DNA of 64,000 bases from Ustilago trichophora (Eukaryota > Basidiomycota > Ustilaginomycetes > Ustilaginales > Ustilaginaceae): NCBI GenBank assembly GCA_900323505.1, contig OOIN01000036.1, forward strand, positions 124,001 through 188,000, given 5' to 3'. The translations under genes were made by a program, and so were the position numbers. Positions 9,633 to 21,052 of the stretch are shown piece after piece (positions within the stretch are counted from its first letter, which is position 1; the number at the start of each line of letters is the position of its first letter). Below the pieces are notes generated by a model. That model was not told the origin of the DNA. It searched no databases and was given only the letters and a program-made list of their open reading frames with translations.

Positions 9633-11579
9633 CACTCTACATGGGAAACAACCTCTAGTCTATCGGTTACATTGTCAAACATTTCATAAAAGTGCCAAGA
9701 TGGTGGCTTGAAATGTTCTTCTGATGAATTTGAGAGAAAGAGGGAAGCGGACAGATCAGATGGTCGTGGGAAAAGAACTTTCCTACGCATCACCGATGTA
9801 CAGTACAGTGCGTGTGACTTGGAGGAAGATGAGGGAGGGCAAGAACCTTCTGTGGACGGTCAAGCGAGTTGTGCTTTTCGTGCGTTGCATGAGGGTTCTT
9901 GATTTGTTTGTTGGCGCATGAAATTGTGTTGATTGAAAAAGAGGGGCTGGAACACTGTTCAAAAGCAAGGTGGGCACAAAAATCTTTGCCCTCTTTGTCT
10001 TGATGCATATGAAGGATTCTCGAATGCAAAGGTAGGTCGATCTACACATGCAGTAACCAAGACCTAATTGGGAAGTTGAAGAAACAAAAGGTCAAAAGGT
10101 CGAAATGGCAATCGGATCTGCGAACCCATCCTCGCTTGCGCGTCAAATGCGCATCATGTCAAGCATTGCATTATTTTGGGCTCGCCGTTAGACTGCATAT
10201 GTCCACGCCGCCGCCAGATCTGGGCGTATCCCGTTCAGTCCGTTGACTCCAAGGAGGATTGTTGAGCAGAGATGCCCACGCGTGAGGCTGTAGTGGATGC
10301 ATATGGACAGGTCAGGTTACCACTTCTAGAAAGTACGATGGTGTTGGTGGCGTAAGTGGGAGGGCTGCATCGCATTGTTCTTTCTTTTTCAAGGTACAGT
10401 GCAGAATGGTCGGCCCGGCATCACATCACATTGCATCGCCTGGATTGTAACAGCATCACATCACTTTACATCAAATGTCAAACTTCGCTTATTGGGCATA
10501 AGCCGTTTGCTTTTCATGACCTGATTCATCGACCAACATATACACACTTTGGTTCCTGCCTTGCTTGGATGCTTCGTTCGCTAGACTAGAGACGCTAAAC
10601 CTTGCCGGTTCTTCAAATGTCGTTTCTGCTGCTGAAAAAAGTGCTCGTACCTTCTGCACTGTACCGGTTGACAAGGGAACTTATTGGATCACATGCATCA
10701 TGCCTAAGCCGAAGAGTCTAGACAATTGTCCCGATGCTTGCTGATGGGCTTGGTAATTCTCTAGCTTGGATCAATGGAGCTTTGTCTCAAAGGACTTTGC
10801 TGCTTGCTTTGCTTCTTCGAGATCGACACATCATCGTCGTTCCTTCCTGACATCTAACTTCACAGCTTCGTCTGCCACGAATGGATACAGCAGACACTAC
10901 AACGACGGCGAAACTCCCAATGCTATTACATCGACTTTGCCTCGTGTCAACCTAATGGCGCTCTCGACGCCCTCTTCATTTGTCTACTTCTTTCTGCTCA
11001 ACCCCACCACGAACGATTCATCCCACGACCGGAAGCCAGTCCGAACCACGACGAGTTCCGAGTCCCTCGTCAATACCATCACAGCTTCACCCTCATCCCT
11101 CTCCACAACGCTTTCCAGACACCAACTACCTGGTCAGGCAGAGAACCTTCCAAAGCTCAATCCATCAAGAACATCGACGGCAAAAGAAAGAACCCCTGCA
11201 GCTTTCGCTTTTCGGGTCTACTTGACATTATCACCCCTGTCAGCCGCCCACTTCATTTGCACTCTGCCACCACCTGCACTTGGCGCCTTCTAGAAAACAC
11301 CACCAACGGGTGTCGGCTCATCACTGTACTGCATTCACTTCATCAGCCTCTGTTGTCAGGAGGTGGCGAACAATAGAACGCCCAGATCCCGTTGCCGGCT
11401 CTTTCGCCGTCGGACGTGGCAAAACTTCATCTTTGCTCATTGAGCAACCCGAGATCCTGGCTTGTCCATCTCCAGACATTCCTCTTTATCTCGACACACA
11501 GACGCTTCAAACAAATTTCCAGCCCTTCCTTCCACCTCTCATCCATCCTTCAGCTTCTCAACAGCTCGATGCAAGAAGC
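9562..11579. other. Intergenic region, no supported gene
   Basis: These 2 kb contain a run of 28 T at 9605-9632 just after the transporter stop, a GTACAGTAC-type motif near 9799 and no convincing coding sequence. The part from about 10,770 to 11,580 is C/T- and A-rich with several open but Ser/Thr/Pro-rich frames and is probably the long leader of the downstream serine-rich gene. An upstream coding exon cannot be excluded. Confidence 0.5.
9605..9632 (+). repeat. T28 homopolymer downstream of the ammonium transporter
   Basis: An uninterrupted run of 28 T begins 44 bp after the transporter stop codon. Confidence 0.9.
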
Positions 11580-14500
11580 ATGCAAGTGCTCATAGCGCCA
11601 AACGACTCATATTCAGCTTTCTCACTAGTAGCTTAGCAGACCCCTTCCGTCGAGAAGAACTAATGACTCCTGCGATTTACTAGCAGAACGCTCAACAGTT
11701 CTGCGCCTCACAATCGGCATTTATTTTTTTCGTCTCGTCAACCAACATCATCGATCTTAGCCCGTTGCACCAGCTTCCAGCTCCGAGGCTGCCAGCAAAA
11801 TCGGAGCGGCAGGCACCATCTCTCGACCATCCTCTGTCAGCTATAGGAGGTCGCCGTCCTGGTCGGGTGCGCTCTCCGACAGCTCACGGACGCCGGCCCC
11901 TGGTTCCGAGCAAGACCACAATGCATCTACATCAGCCGCCTTGGCTCGCCTCGAAGGCCTTGCGAGAATCACTGATAGCAGTACAGCTCAGACATTACGC
12001 GGACCATCTGCTCAGACCCGATCATGGCCTTTCTTGGCAGACAACGGTCCATCACGAAGACGGTTAAGCTCGCACTCTGACACAGCTCGCAGGTGGAGCG
12101 TCGATGCTGCCAACAAGCCTCACAAGCAGATGAGTCCAGCTCGTGGTCAGGAGAGAATCTCGTGGGATCAGTTGCGGTATCTGCGCGACGTCCAGAGTAC
12201 ACCTCCAGCAGAACCGACTCCTCAGCAGCAAGTCTCCTTTAGCAGCCAAAGAGTCGGTCAATCCCACCCTGCGGAAGCTCTCTCACTCGAACCGCTTACG
12301 CCAGAGACAGCCTCGAGACGCTCTCCTGCAAGTGCAGGTGCTTCGCAGCCCAACACTCCGTCTGTCTTGACAACGGGCGATTGGAGTTTTCTCCATTCCT
12401 TTCTGCGCAGTTCTCCCGAAAATGCCTCGACGGTTCTTGGAAGCCCAATGTCTGGACGCAGGCCTGGATCTGGCAGTACGTCTCGTGACTTTGCTTTGCG
12501 CAGTCCGCTTTCCCCTCCATTACATTCTTGGTCCCATTTGCAGCAGACCGTTGGCAATGATGATTACGAAGCATCTCGAAGCATCACCCCTGCCACCGTC
12601 AGGCCAGGCTCAGGTGCCCTCGAACCCATCCTTGAAAGCGCCTCAATGGACCAAGATACGTCGTTGGGAGACACGAGCGTATTTGTTTTTGATCGATATC
12701 GCTTCTCCAGCGCTTCGGCCAGATCAGAGCCTACCGATACGAGCCAGCGCAGCAGTCCGGCTCCAGCCACTCACTCGGAAGCTGCCACAGGCCAATCCTC
12801 CAGAGGTTCGTCCAGAGGTACAGACTTGAGCACCCAAGGCAGTACTGCAGGATTCAGACCCAAAGAACTTGTCCTGACGGGCGCATCCCGCCTGCAGGGT
12901 CACAGAAGAGCATCCTCGCGTCTCTCTAGATCCATCTCGGTGCCCCTATTGACATTGCAGACGACACCTACCGACAACAGTGGCCGTGTGGGCTATGCGG
13001 AAAGGGCAAGATCCGAAACTGCCGGTTCGCCTTTGTCGGCCAGAGCATACTTGACACCGACACCGACCTTTGCGTCTTTTCCCGTGTCTTCACCACCACC
13101 GCCCCACAGCTCGAACCCGCTCGTTTTCGGAACAGATGGGGTGGGAACATATGTTGCAGATGCTCGCAGAGACGTGATGGAGCCGCAAGTGTCGGCAGAT
13201 CAAGCTTCCAAAGCGACTCTGGGCGATCAAGACGAGCAAAAAGCGATCCCCCACAGCAGGTCGATCCCAGCGAATATCAGTGTATCTAGACCACCTGGCC
13301 CAGCCGCGGTGGCCGTTGGGGAGGATGACATGGCCGACTCCTTCGAAGTGTCACCACTCCAGCCGGCGCAAGAAGTAGGCTCACGTCTATCGCCGAAAGA
13401 TCGTGCAAGTGTCACTACACCGCGCAAAAGCCAGATCTCCCCCGACGCCGACGCAAATCGAAGTCTGCGTTCCGAATCGCTCTCTCCTCGTTCTGCTGCA
13501 TCTGCAGAGACAAGGTCAAGCGGAACTGTCGAGCTCGTTTCATGGCACGTCGCCACAACCGACTTGACAGGTCCACGACGATCTGAAGAGATCTTTCGCC
13601 CGCTTAGTACGGCCATGGCCATGAGCCGAAGCGGTCATGGATCATCACGAGATACCGTCGTTTCAGGCTCGCTACCTCAGACGGCAGCGGGAAGGACTGC
13701 CTCGTATCGGTCCAGCATGCAGGTGCCACAGACACCTCTCAAAGGCGGAACAGACTTTATGTGGGGCAGACCAGAGTCTCGAAGTAGAGACGCTGAGGGT
13801 CGAGGTGGGTCCTCGGCGGGTGGGAACGTTGGGAGAGGAGGTCAGGTTGGTCTGGGCTATTCGGTTCCGATTCCTTCCACCGGTGCTCGTGCGGGTTGCA
13901 TCGTGTATCCTGACATCAGGTCCCACTCTATTGGTGGGCAGGACAGGGATAGCAAGCAGAATGGAGCGGAAGCAAGTAGAAGAAGCGAGGGTGAATACCG
14001 GATTTCAAGCCCACCCGGCGCCATGCGACGCTTGTTGCTCGAGCTGGAGCACGGCTCGACCGATGAGCCTGCCTCGCGAACAGCAGGATCGCGGCCCGAG
14101 TTCGCAGACGACCGTAGAAGGGGAGAGGGTCAGATCAACACCAGCGCATATCATCAGCGCAGCTCGACGCTCAGCTGCATTGAAATCCTCCCTCGATCCT
14201 CTTCGATGCGGCGTCGCCATCAGAGTATCGACGTGCACGGAAGGCAATGTCGTACCCTTGTTGACAATGCTGCAGCCACTGGTGGTCTAGAGGCTGTGGC
14301 TGAGCATCCAGCCGGTCTAGTCACAGCGTCCAGCTCTGTGTCTCGAGTAGCTCCATCTAAGAGCAAAGGCATCGAACATCCACAACACGACAGCAGCAGC
14401 CCTGAATTGAACATTGATCCCAAACCGCAACGACTCTCGGCACGTCTCGTTGCGAGCCAACGGATCAAAATCGCACTCGAGCTCTTCACCATCGCCTTTC

Positions 14501-14964
14501 AAGCACTCTACTTTGCCTTCGAATCTCCCTATCTGTGGAAGATCATCACCCCTGCCTTGCCCCTCGTAGCATCATCCCTCTTCTTATCACTCAACATCCT
14601 CATCTTGCAGATGCACACCCTCCAACCAGTCCATCACAAACTCTACCTCAGCTTTGTCCTGCTCACCATCCCCACTTTCCTCTATTGCTCGTCGACATGC
14701 GTGCTCAAGATCATACGGCTCATGAACACTGCTGACCACGGTGCTTCTGCCCCTGGGATCCATTTCTTTCATCACACCCGCACTCGCACTCGCACTCGGA
14801 AGGGAAACGCTTTCACAGAGGTCCTGCGAAACACTCCAATGTCAGCAGTACTGCTCATCCTCGGAATGGTAGGTGCGCCAGTAGAGGTAGCTCTGGCAAC
14901 AATGATGTTGAGACAGATGGTGGACCGAAGAAGGAGGAGAAAAGGCAGCGCTCAGTATGAATAA
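11580..14964 (+). CDS. Serine-rich protein with C-terminal membrane helices, two-exon model
   Basis: The frame is open from a splice acceptor at 11759-11760 (ATCTTAG) to the stop at 14964. Sequence directly after the acceptor is already coding-like (PVAPASSSEAASKIG). An in-phase first exon is possible at 11580-11627 (MQVLIAPNDSYSAFSL) with donor GTAGCT and a 133-bp intron, giving about 1,083 residues; if unspliced, the first in-frame ATG is 12130. About 800 residues are disordered and rich in Ser, Arg, Thr and Pro. The C-terminus carries about four hydrophobic helices (around 14,460-14,580, 14,590-14,720 and 14,830-14,910) and ends in a basic tail. A His/Thr/Arg run (RTRTRTRK) sits in one loop. 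I do not recognise a family; a membrane protein with a long cytosolic regulatory tail is the plain reading. The first exon is inferred. Confidence 0.6.
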
Positions 14965-15600
14965 GGCTTGATTGGTACCATATACCTTACTTTCTTTTCG
15001 ATACCCGCACACACACATACAATTTGCAAACTTTCGTTCTTTTCTTGGGTGCATTCCATGAAGCACCACCAAATGTGCTAGATTCCTACATCGGTCCTTT
15101 GAGAGGTTGTCAAGTATGGCGGGCTAATTTCTTTGGTTAAAGTTGTTAGACCTTGTCTCTCTGCATGAGATTTTTAGATTTCGTCACGTGCAGCAATTGG
15201 TGCAACACGCGTGTTGGTTCCGCTCGGGAAAGTGTTGGTCTCTCTTCCTCTGTCTGTATGCCTGGGGTGAAAGGATCTACTGTACAATGCCTCGACAAGG
15301 GTCCCCCTTCTCAGCCTCTCGCTCGTATCCTTGACTTTGCACAACCATCCTCGCCCATTCCGAGCTGGAAGAGGGACAGCTCCTTCTCTCTATTCTACAT
15401 TTCGGATTCGCAAATATACCTCGACGCTGACCCCTTACATAGACGACTCTTCCGACTCCTGCTTTGCACTATCATCATCTCTTCTTTCCACACTTTCGCA
15501 AACAAAAAAACGCCATCTTCCACATTCTGCAGCTGCTGCACATCGACAAGTGTGGATGTGTTCATTGCGACTATAGCTGCTCTTCAACCCATATCTCCAA
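14965..15600. promoter_or_regulatory. Intergenic region upstream of the kinesin gene
   Basis: This 636-bp region has no supported gene. The last 250 bp are pyrimidine-rich and contain short CT and A tracts typical of leaders in this window. Confidence 0.45.
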
Positions 15601-18600
15601 ATGTCCCCTGCCGTCACACGGGCCACAGCTGCTGCAAGTTCTGCAAGATTCCCCCACTCTTCACCCACCGACTTGCCACCCCAACCATCGTCTCCACTCG
15701 AAGGCGAGGACGACCGTCGGGCTTCCACACCTTCTACACGTGAACCTTTTGTGCCCAAGAGGAAGCCGACTAAGCCAGCTCCGTATACGTATCTGGTCGC
15801 AGAGGCGAGTAGCAGTGCCGATTCGCTGCCGAACTTGGTCGAGGTCAAGAGGACGAACAACTCGATTTTTGCCGGTGGGGAAGGGATCTTGTCGATTCCG
15901 GTCAGACCTGCTTCGGCTCTAGATAGTCTGCCACTCCTTTCTTCGCCTTTCTCGCTACAGCAGACCAAGGCAAGTCGCCAGGTACCATTGGGAGCAGTAC
16001 CTCCTCAGCGTCAAGCTCGTACCACTCGGTCTACTTCGAGGACTTTGGCTCATCTCGCGCCTACTGCAAGTGCACCGCCTTCTGCTGCGACTACACCGCT
16101 GCTCAAGACCAGGTCTGCATTCGTCTCTGCCCCTCAAGAACAGCAACAGCTTCAAGCAAGATCCCGATCGCATACACCGACGACCATGGCAGCCCGAACA
16201 GTTCCCACAGCATCAACCGCGGCGCCGGGAACGCCCAAGATCAAAGCAGCTGTTTCGGCTGAAGTGGCCGCCCGGATACGGTCGCCGAAGAAGCATGCCT
16301 CCACCTCGGCGTTGAGGGCTACTGCCACCAGTGCTGCCGTGTTGCAGGAGCAGCGAAAGAGAGCCGATCACCCTCTCCAGCAGTCGAGCAAGGACGTCGA
16401 GGCTTATGCACATTCGTCTTCGACCTGGCAGCATAACACCGAAGGTGCGGTAGAAGAGGATGCAACAGGCGACTGTTCATTTGTCTACAATGCGGATGCA
16501 GACCCATCTCCCGAGGAGAACGGTGGACATGATACGGTCCAGGTCCACGTTCGACTGCGACCCCCAAAACGAGGCGAAGAGTGCGCCTGGGTAGCAAACC
16601 CATACTCGGGCACTGTGGCACTGGAAGCTAGTATCGCCTCCACACGCACACAGAGCGCCAACCTCGGCCCTTTTACCTTTGACGGCATTCAGACAGGATC
16701 TGCCAATCGACCCGTCTACATCTCGGTCGCCCGGCCGTTGATCCGTGCTGCACTGGACGGCTACGATGCGGTCGTCTTTGCCTATGGCCAAACTGCTTCT
16801 GGAAAAACCTTCACGCTGTCCGGTGACGAAAAAGGCCAAGAGGCAGGTATCATCCCCCGTGCGGTTCGAGACATCTTCCGAGGTATCAAGCAGTCTTCGG
16901 CCCGCCGCGAGTATCTGTTGCGCGCCAGCTACTTGGAGATCTGGAACGAGGTGGTCAAGGATCTGCTCGAGCCTAGCAACGTTCCCCAAGTTCGGGACGA
17001 TAAGCGCAAACGTGGAGGCAAGGGTACAACCGTCCAACCGCTCCGCGAGGAAATCGTCACGAGCCCAGCCCAAGTTCGAGAGCTCTTGAACCGCGGACAG
17101 GCGAATCGGCACGTTGGCGCCACAGACTGGAACGAGAGAAGCAGTCGAAGTCATACCTGCTTCAAGATCACCATCGAGTCTTGGGAGCGCGACACCGAGG
17201 CGATGCAAGGTGGGAGGTCAGGGAAGAAGGTTACCGTTTCCGAGCTTTGTCTGATCGATCTGGCGGGATCCGAGAAATACGTCTCGCAGGGCAGCGATAG
17301 GCGCGCGGAGGGTGCGCACATCAACAAGTCGCTATTGACGCTGGGCAAGGTGATCTACGCACTTTCGGAAAAGTCTTCTGCTGCCGGGCATATTCCGTAT
17401 AGGGACTCGAAGCTGACGAGAATCCTGCAGAACTCGCTGAGCGGTAATGCTCGTGTGGCAGTGGTGTGCACGATCAATCCGAATCCTAGTGCGGTGGATG
17501 AGTCGCTGTCAACGCTCAGCTTTGCCAAGCGGATCAAGAAGGTCGGTCTGAACGCGAGGCGTAACGAAATCGATGGTAATACTGGTGGATTGGGAGCCGA
17601 AGCGCAAGCTTTGATTCTGCGATATCAGACCGAAGCAGAAGCGTTGAGGAGGATGGTAGCCGATCTTCAGCAGAACAACACGCAGCAAGAAAAGTTCGAG
17701 GTGGACGATGATCGCATTCGAGAGCTGCAGGAGCGGTTGGATGTGATTGGATCTCTGGTTGTGCGTGGTGGTCGCGAGTCTGGCGATCCACACGGGATCG
17801 ACTCAGGCGACGAAGAGGACCCTACCGATCCCCTCGGCACTCGCAATCCATCCCACGCCAGCAGCAGCAGCGCCGCGTTCACCACCACCTCTACACCCAC
17901 CACCTCCCGCACCGCCTCCTCCTCCTCTTGCTCCACCTCTTCCTACGCCCGGCCCGTATCCCCGACCAAACGGACACCCTTGTTGTTCTTTGACGACTCA
18001 CCTGCAGTCTTATCAGAAAAACTCTTCCACGCCAACCGAAAAATCGCCTCTCTCACCTCTCAACTCGCCTCCCGTCCCGCACTCCCCACCTCCCCCACAG
18101 CCCAACAAACCCTCATACTCACCCTCCAGCAACAGGTACGAGAGCTGGAAGCAGTCTGCGAAGCGCAAGCTACCGATGCTCCACCCAAGATTCGCGAAGA
18201 CGTAGAGCGAGAATTCCAGTCCAAGATGGAGGCGCTGCAAGCAAAGTTGGAGGAGAAGGATGAGTTTGTCAAAGAGCTTCAGGCGGAGAATGGACGGTTG
18301 AGAAGGGTCAATGAAAAGTTGATGGAGTTGGCACATTCTCAGACGCGGGACATGGTTGAAAATCTGAGTCCCACGCGGCTTAGGTCGCCATTGAAGGGTT
18401 CCGATGTTGGAAATACCGCCAGAAGCAGAGGTGTAAACTATGGTGGAAGCCCGACCAAAGGTAGAGCTAGACCAATGAGCTTGTTCGATCCGGTTAGATC
18501 TGGATTTCCAGATTTCAGCAAGCTCTCCCTCACACTGGAGGAGGAACCGCACAAGACAGCAGGTGGTGGCAAAAGAAGAAGCATCAGTAACGACTATACC

Positions 18601-18699
18601 CTGCTGAAGATGGGCACCGAGGAAATCGAGGAGGAGATTCTTCTCAAGTCGAGCAAAATCAGCGCCAGCGAGACTTTTGCCGCTTTGCCATCTGGCTAG
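15601..18699 (+). CDS. Kinesin motor protein, kinesin-7 (CENP-E/Kip2)-like
   Basis: Intronless 1,032-residue microtubule motor. A disordered Ser/Arg/Ala-rich N-terminal extension (about residues 1-305) precedes the motor domain (about 311-650). The ATP site is clear: P-loop GQTASGKT at 396-403, switch I NERSSRSH, switch II DLAGSE, and the conserved HINKSLLTLGKVI and PYRDSKLTRILQNSL segments. The GQTASGKT form and the extended basic N-terminus fit kinesin-7. Coiled coil follows at about 675-730 and 860-930, separated by a Ser/Thr-rich linker. The C-terminal tail is basic and Ser-rich. Kinesin-7 motors act at plus ends in the cytoplasm or at kinetochores; which applies here cannot be decided from sequence. 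The start codon is the first ATG after the CT-rich leader. Confidence 0.9.
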   Translation: MSPAVTRATAAASSARFPHSSPTDLPPQPSSPLEGEDDRRASTPSTREPFVPKRKPTKPAPYTYLVAEASSSADSLPNLVEVKRTNNSIFAGGEGILSIPVRPASALDSLPLLSSPFSLQQTKASRQVPLGAVPPQRQARTTRSTSRTLAHLAPTASAPPSAATTPLLKTRSAFVSAPQEQQQLQARSRSHTPTTMAARTVPTASTAAPGTPKIKAAVSAEVAARIRSPKKHASTSALRATATSAAVLQEQRKRADHPLQQSSKDVEAYAHSSSTWQHNTEGAVEEDATGDCSFVYNADADPSPEENGGHDTVQVHVRLRPPKRGEECAWVANPYSGTVALEASIASTRTQSANLGPFTFDGIQTGSANRPVYISVARPLIRAALDGYDAVVFAYGQTASGKTFTLSGDEKGQEAGIIPRAVRDIFRGIKQSSARREYLLRASYLEIWNEVVKDLLEPSNVPQVRDDKRKRGGKGTTVQPLREEIVTSPAQVRELLNRGQANRHVGATDWNERSSRSHTCFKITIESWERDTEAMQGGRSGKKVTVSELCLIDLAGSEKYVSQGSDRRAEGAHINKSLLTLGKVIYALSEKSSAAGHIPYRDSKLTRILQNSLSGNARVAVVCTINPNPSAVDESLSTLSFAKRIKKVGLNARRNEIDGNTGGLGAEAQALILRYQTEAEALRRMVADLQQNNTQQEKFEVDDDRIRELQERLDVIGSLVVRGGRESGDPHGIDSGDEEDPTDPLGTRNPSHASSSSAAFTTTSTPTTSRTASSSSCSTSSYARPVSPTKRTPLLFFDDSPAVLSEKLFHANRKIASLTSQLASRPALPTSPTAQQTLILTLQQQVRELEAVCEAQATDAPPKIREDVEREFQSKMEALQAKLEEKDEFVKELQAENGRLRRVNEKLMELAHSQTRDMVENLSPTRLRSPLKGSDVGNTARSRGVNYGGSPTKGRARPMSLFDPVRSGFPDFSKLSLTLEEEPHKTAGGGKRRSISNDYTLLKMGTEEIEEEILLKSSKISASETFAALPSG

Positions 18700-19246
18700 A
18701 TTCAAGCATCGCATCGCATTTTGTTTCTTTTTGCAAGTGGTTCAAGTACATGCATCCGACATCATGAACTTCATACCTAAAATGACGTTGAGAGCTGATT
18801 GTCGAGCAATCGTTCTTAACGCTGGAGTTGAAACAGTTTGTATAGAGGAAACATGGCTAGAGTTGGGTTTCTTTGATCGCCCTTTTTACAACTTAATTCC
18901 GTCTTTTGTTCTTCATCCTTTGTTGCTGCAATGTGATGTGAAGCATAGTGCGCTGGACATGCTCAGCAAGTCGCTTGAAGTGAAGCCCAAAGGGAAGCAT
19001 GATGGCTAGCATTGTAAAAGGCTGTAGAGTGATACAGTACAGTACAGAGGCGGAGGAGGTTGGCAGGCTTGTTTATTTTTCCGTCCCTTTTCATGGGCCT
19101 TCTTTTGGCTCGATTCTTTATACTTTCGTTGTCCACTCTTGGTCGTTGCGACTTTGAAGCACAGTGCACTATCCTGTGGGAGCTGTAGTAACAATAGAAG
19201 GGAAACTTGGTACACGATCATGATGAATCAAAATGTTGAAGGGAAG
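18700..19246. other. Intergenic region between kinesin and tRNA genes
   Basis: About 550 bp without a supported gene. It contains a GATACAGTACAGTACAG motif near 19,031 that belongs to the TACAG/GTACA pentamer theme seen elsewhere in the window. Confidence 0.45.
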
Positions 19247-19265
19247 TAAAAAAAGAAAATAAAAA
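19247..19265 (-). terminator. Oligo-T run, likely RNA polymerase III terminator of the tRNA
   Basis: Immediately 3' of the tRNA on the minus strand the sequence is T-rich with runs of five and seven T (the plus strand reads as A-runs at 19,247-19,265). This is the expected Pol III stop signal. Confidence 0.65.
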
Positions 19266-19371
19266 TGACTAGTCTGGGATTCGAACCCAGGAATCCTGGT
19301 GGGGTAAATCATCGTCTTGGTCAGACGTGGCTTCCTAAAACCAGTGTGTTAGGCCACTTCACCAACCAGCC
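19266..19371 (-). tRNA. Intron-containing tRNA, anticodon position reads UAG
   Basis: A full cloverleaf can be drawn on the minus strand. The acceptor stem is GGCTGGT with ACTAGTC (two G-U pairs) plus discriminator A. The D-arm has a 3-bp stem (GTG/CAC) with conserved AG, GG and A positions. The anticodon stem is CTGGT/ACCAG, and the T-arm is CTGGG-TTCGAAT-CCCAG. A 32-nt intron at 19,302-19,333 interrupts the anticodon loop after position 37, the canonical site. The loop reads T-T-TAG-G-(intron)-C, so the anticodon would be UAG (leucine, CUA codon). However, the variable region is only five bases (GATTC), while leucine tRNAs have a long variable arm. Identity is therefore uncertain: an odd tRNA-Leu, another isotype with a differently placed intron, or a tRNA-derived sequence. 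Confidence 0.75.
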
Positions 19372-20324
19372 ATCTATCACCTCACGTGGCCTTTTATAGC
19401 GTATATAAAAGCTGCCAGGTTTTTGCTATTTTGGCGGGATCCGCATCCGGCTTGGGCAGCTTTAATTTTCCTTGGGATCGCACGCGCCAACTCAGCTCCA
19501 CTTAGCCGGGTTCTAGACCCTATTCTTTCAACTTGCTCCCGCATCACCATCATCCGCCAGCTCGAGAAGCTCGAAATCTCCGACCTCGTCAAGTTCTAGC
19601 CCCCCCTCTGACAACAACATCATCGCATTGGCTGGGTGGCCCGGCGGACAAACACTCCCAACACCGCTTGGTGGATCTCCGATTGACCGCGGCGCGTCAA
19701 GTTCTAGACATCCCTCTCCTCAAGTGGTCTTCCGGTCCGAAGCATCACCAACTCCCTTCCCTTTTTGCAGCTCAGCACGTGAAGGAGTATCACTCATCAT
19801 CGAGGGTCTTTTGAAACCATCAAAGATCGGATTCCGAGCGGCGAAAGTGTTCGAACTGGCCAATAGGCGTCGAGGGAAAGGCTTTGGGTTGTCGTACTTT
19901 GTCCAGATCGAAGATCTAACCCGCCATTGCTACAGGCAGAGGCCGAAACTTGTCTCTCGCATCCGACAACAATATCGGATCCCGCACAAGATCGACCGTC
20001 TAGACCCTATTCCCAGCCAGACGCCGAACAAGACCTTCCGCAAAGGCCTGTAGAGGATAGGGCTCCGATCCGGACACCGTGATCCCATCCGATCGACGCA
20101 GATTCGACGTTCGGATCTGACAATCAGGGATTGGCCGCCGATAAATCCAGAAGCCGGTGCGCATCCATCCTTTGCCAGACTCTTTTCCGTCTTGCTGAGA
20201 CCAGCAAAACAGCCTGTCAAGGACAGATCGACCAATTGTCACGGGAGACCTTGTTCCACTTGACAAACCGTACCTGCCTACCCTAATCCGGTTCCCGTTT
20301 GCCATCATCCTGTTTCGAGCCAAG
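19372..20324. other. Intergenic region with a serine-rich open frame of unknown status
   Basis: Between the tRNA and the DUF2015 gene one plus-strand frame stays open from about 19,530 to 20,053 without a good ATG. Its start is Ser-rich (ASSRSSKSPTSSSSSPP) and it ends in a basic region. It may be a remnant of a gene or element, or chance. The 14-mer TCTAGACCCTATTC occurs twice (near 19,513 and 19,999). Confidence 0.3.
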
Positions 20325-20846
20325 ATGTATCACAGCCTCCTAACAGCCTCTTTCGTAGTGGCCTCGCTGATTCTCCTCTACCGCAACCGCCAATTCTTCC
20401 TCTCCCTGCTGCCAGAATCACTCACGTCCCGCCTACCGCCCGCTCTCCAACCCAACCCTCCAGGCCTCCCCTACTCCACCGTCCCCGCCTCAACCGCGAG
20501 CTCCCTTTTCAGCCGCCTCTTTGGAAGCCTTCCCGGCTCGTCCCGCTACAGCAGAGTACCCGGCTTCGACTGGTCCAGCAACCTCCAAAATGGCCTCTCA
20601 TCCACTCTTTTCGACATTAATGAGAACATTGATGGCGGAGACAGCAGGTCAGGTCTCGACCCGAGAGGCGCACAAGACGTACAGACCATCATGCAGACCC
20701 AAGGAGTGACTTTTGACCAGGCGAGGCTGATCAGGCACAAACAGATTCTGGTGCAGAACAACATCGATCCAAATACGGGCATGCCGCTCGATAGCAAGGC
20801 GGTGACTAGTTTGGGTGGTAGAGCTGGGTCCAGTCGGGCAGGTTGA
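20325..20846 (+). CDS. DUF2015 family protein, membrane-anchored
   Basis: A 173-residue protein. An N-terminal hydrophobic helix (about residues 5-20) is followed by a Pro/Ser-rich linker and a C-terminal block with the DUF2015 signature: FDINENIDGGDSRSGLD, then a segment resembling FDQARLIRHKQI and NNIDPNTGMPLDSKAV. DUF2015 is a fungal family of small uncharacterised proteins with one N-terminal membrane segment; its function is unknown. The start is the first ATG of the frame. The gene lies just upstream of the transposon insertion, its stop 206 bp before the left terminal repeat. Confidence 0.75.
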   Translation: MYHSLLTASFVVASLILLYRNRQFFLSLLPESLTSRLPPALQPNPPGLPYSTVPASTASSLFSRLFGSLPGSSRYSRVPGFDWSSNLQNGLSSTLFDINENIDGGDSRSGLDPRGAQDVQTIMQTQGVTFDQARLIRHKQILVQNNIDPNTGMPLDSKAVTSLGGRAGSSRAG

Positions 20847-21052
20847 GGCAAGGGGGGAGATGTTGATGCTTGTATTTTAGTTCTTTATGGAGTGCTGGAT
20901 TTTCTTTGTTACTCTGGCAAGAACGTGGGGAGTGTCTGTGCGCCAGATCGACTTTATAACCTGTCAAACGCAATCAGGGATTCAAGGCGATAGAAGCAGC
21001 TCTCAGACCTGACCGCGACATCGTGATTTTGGATGAGAAAGAATCGCAAGTA

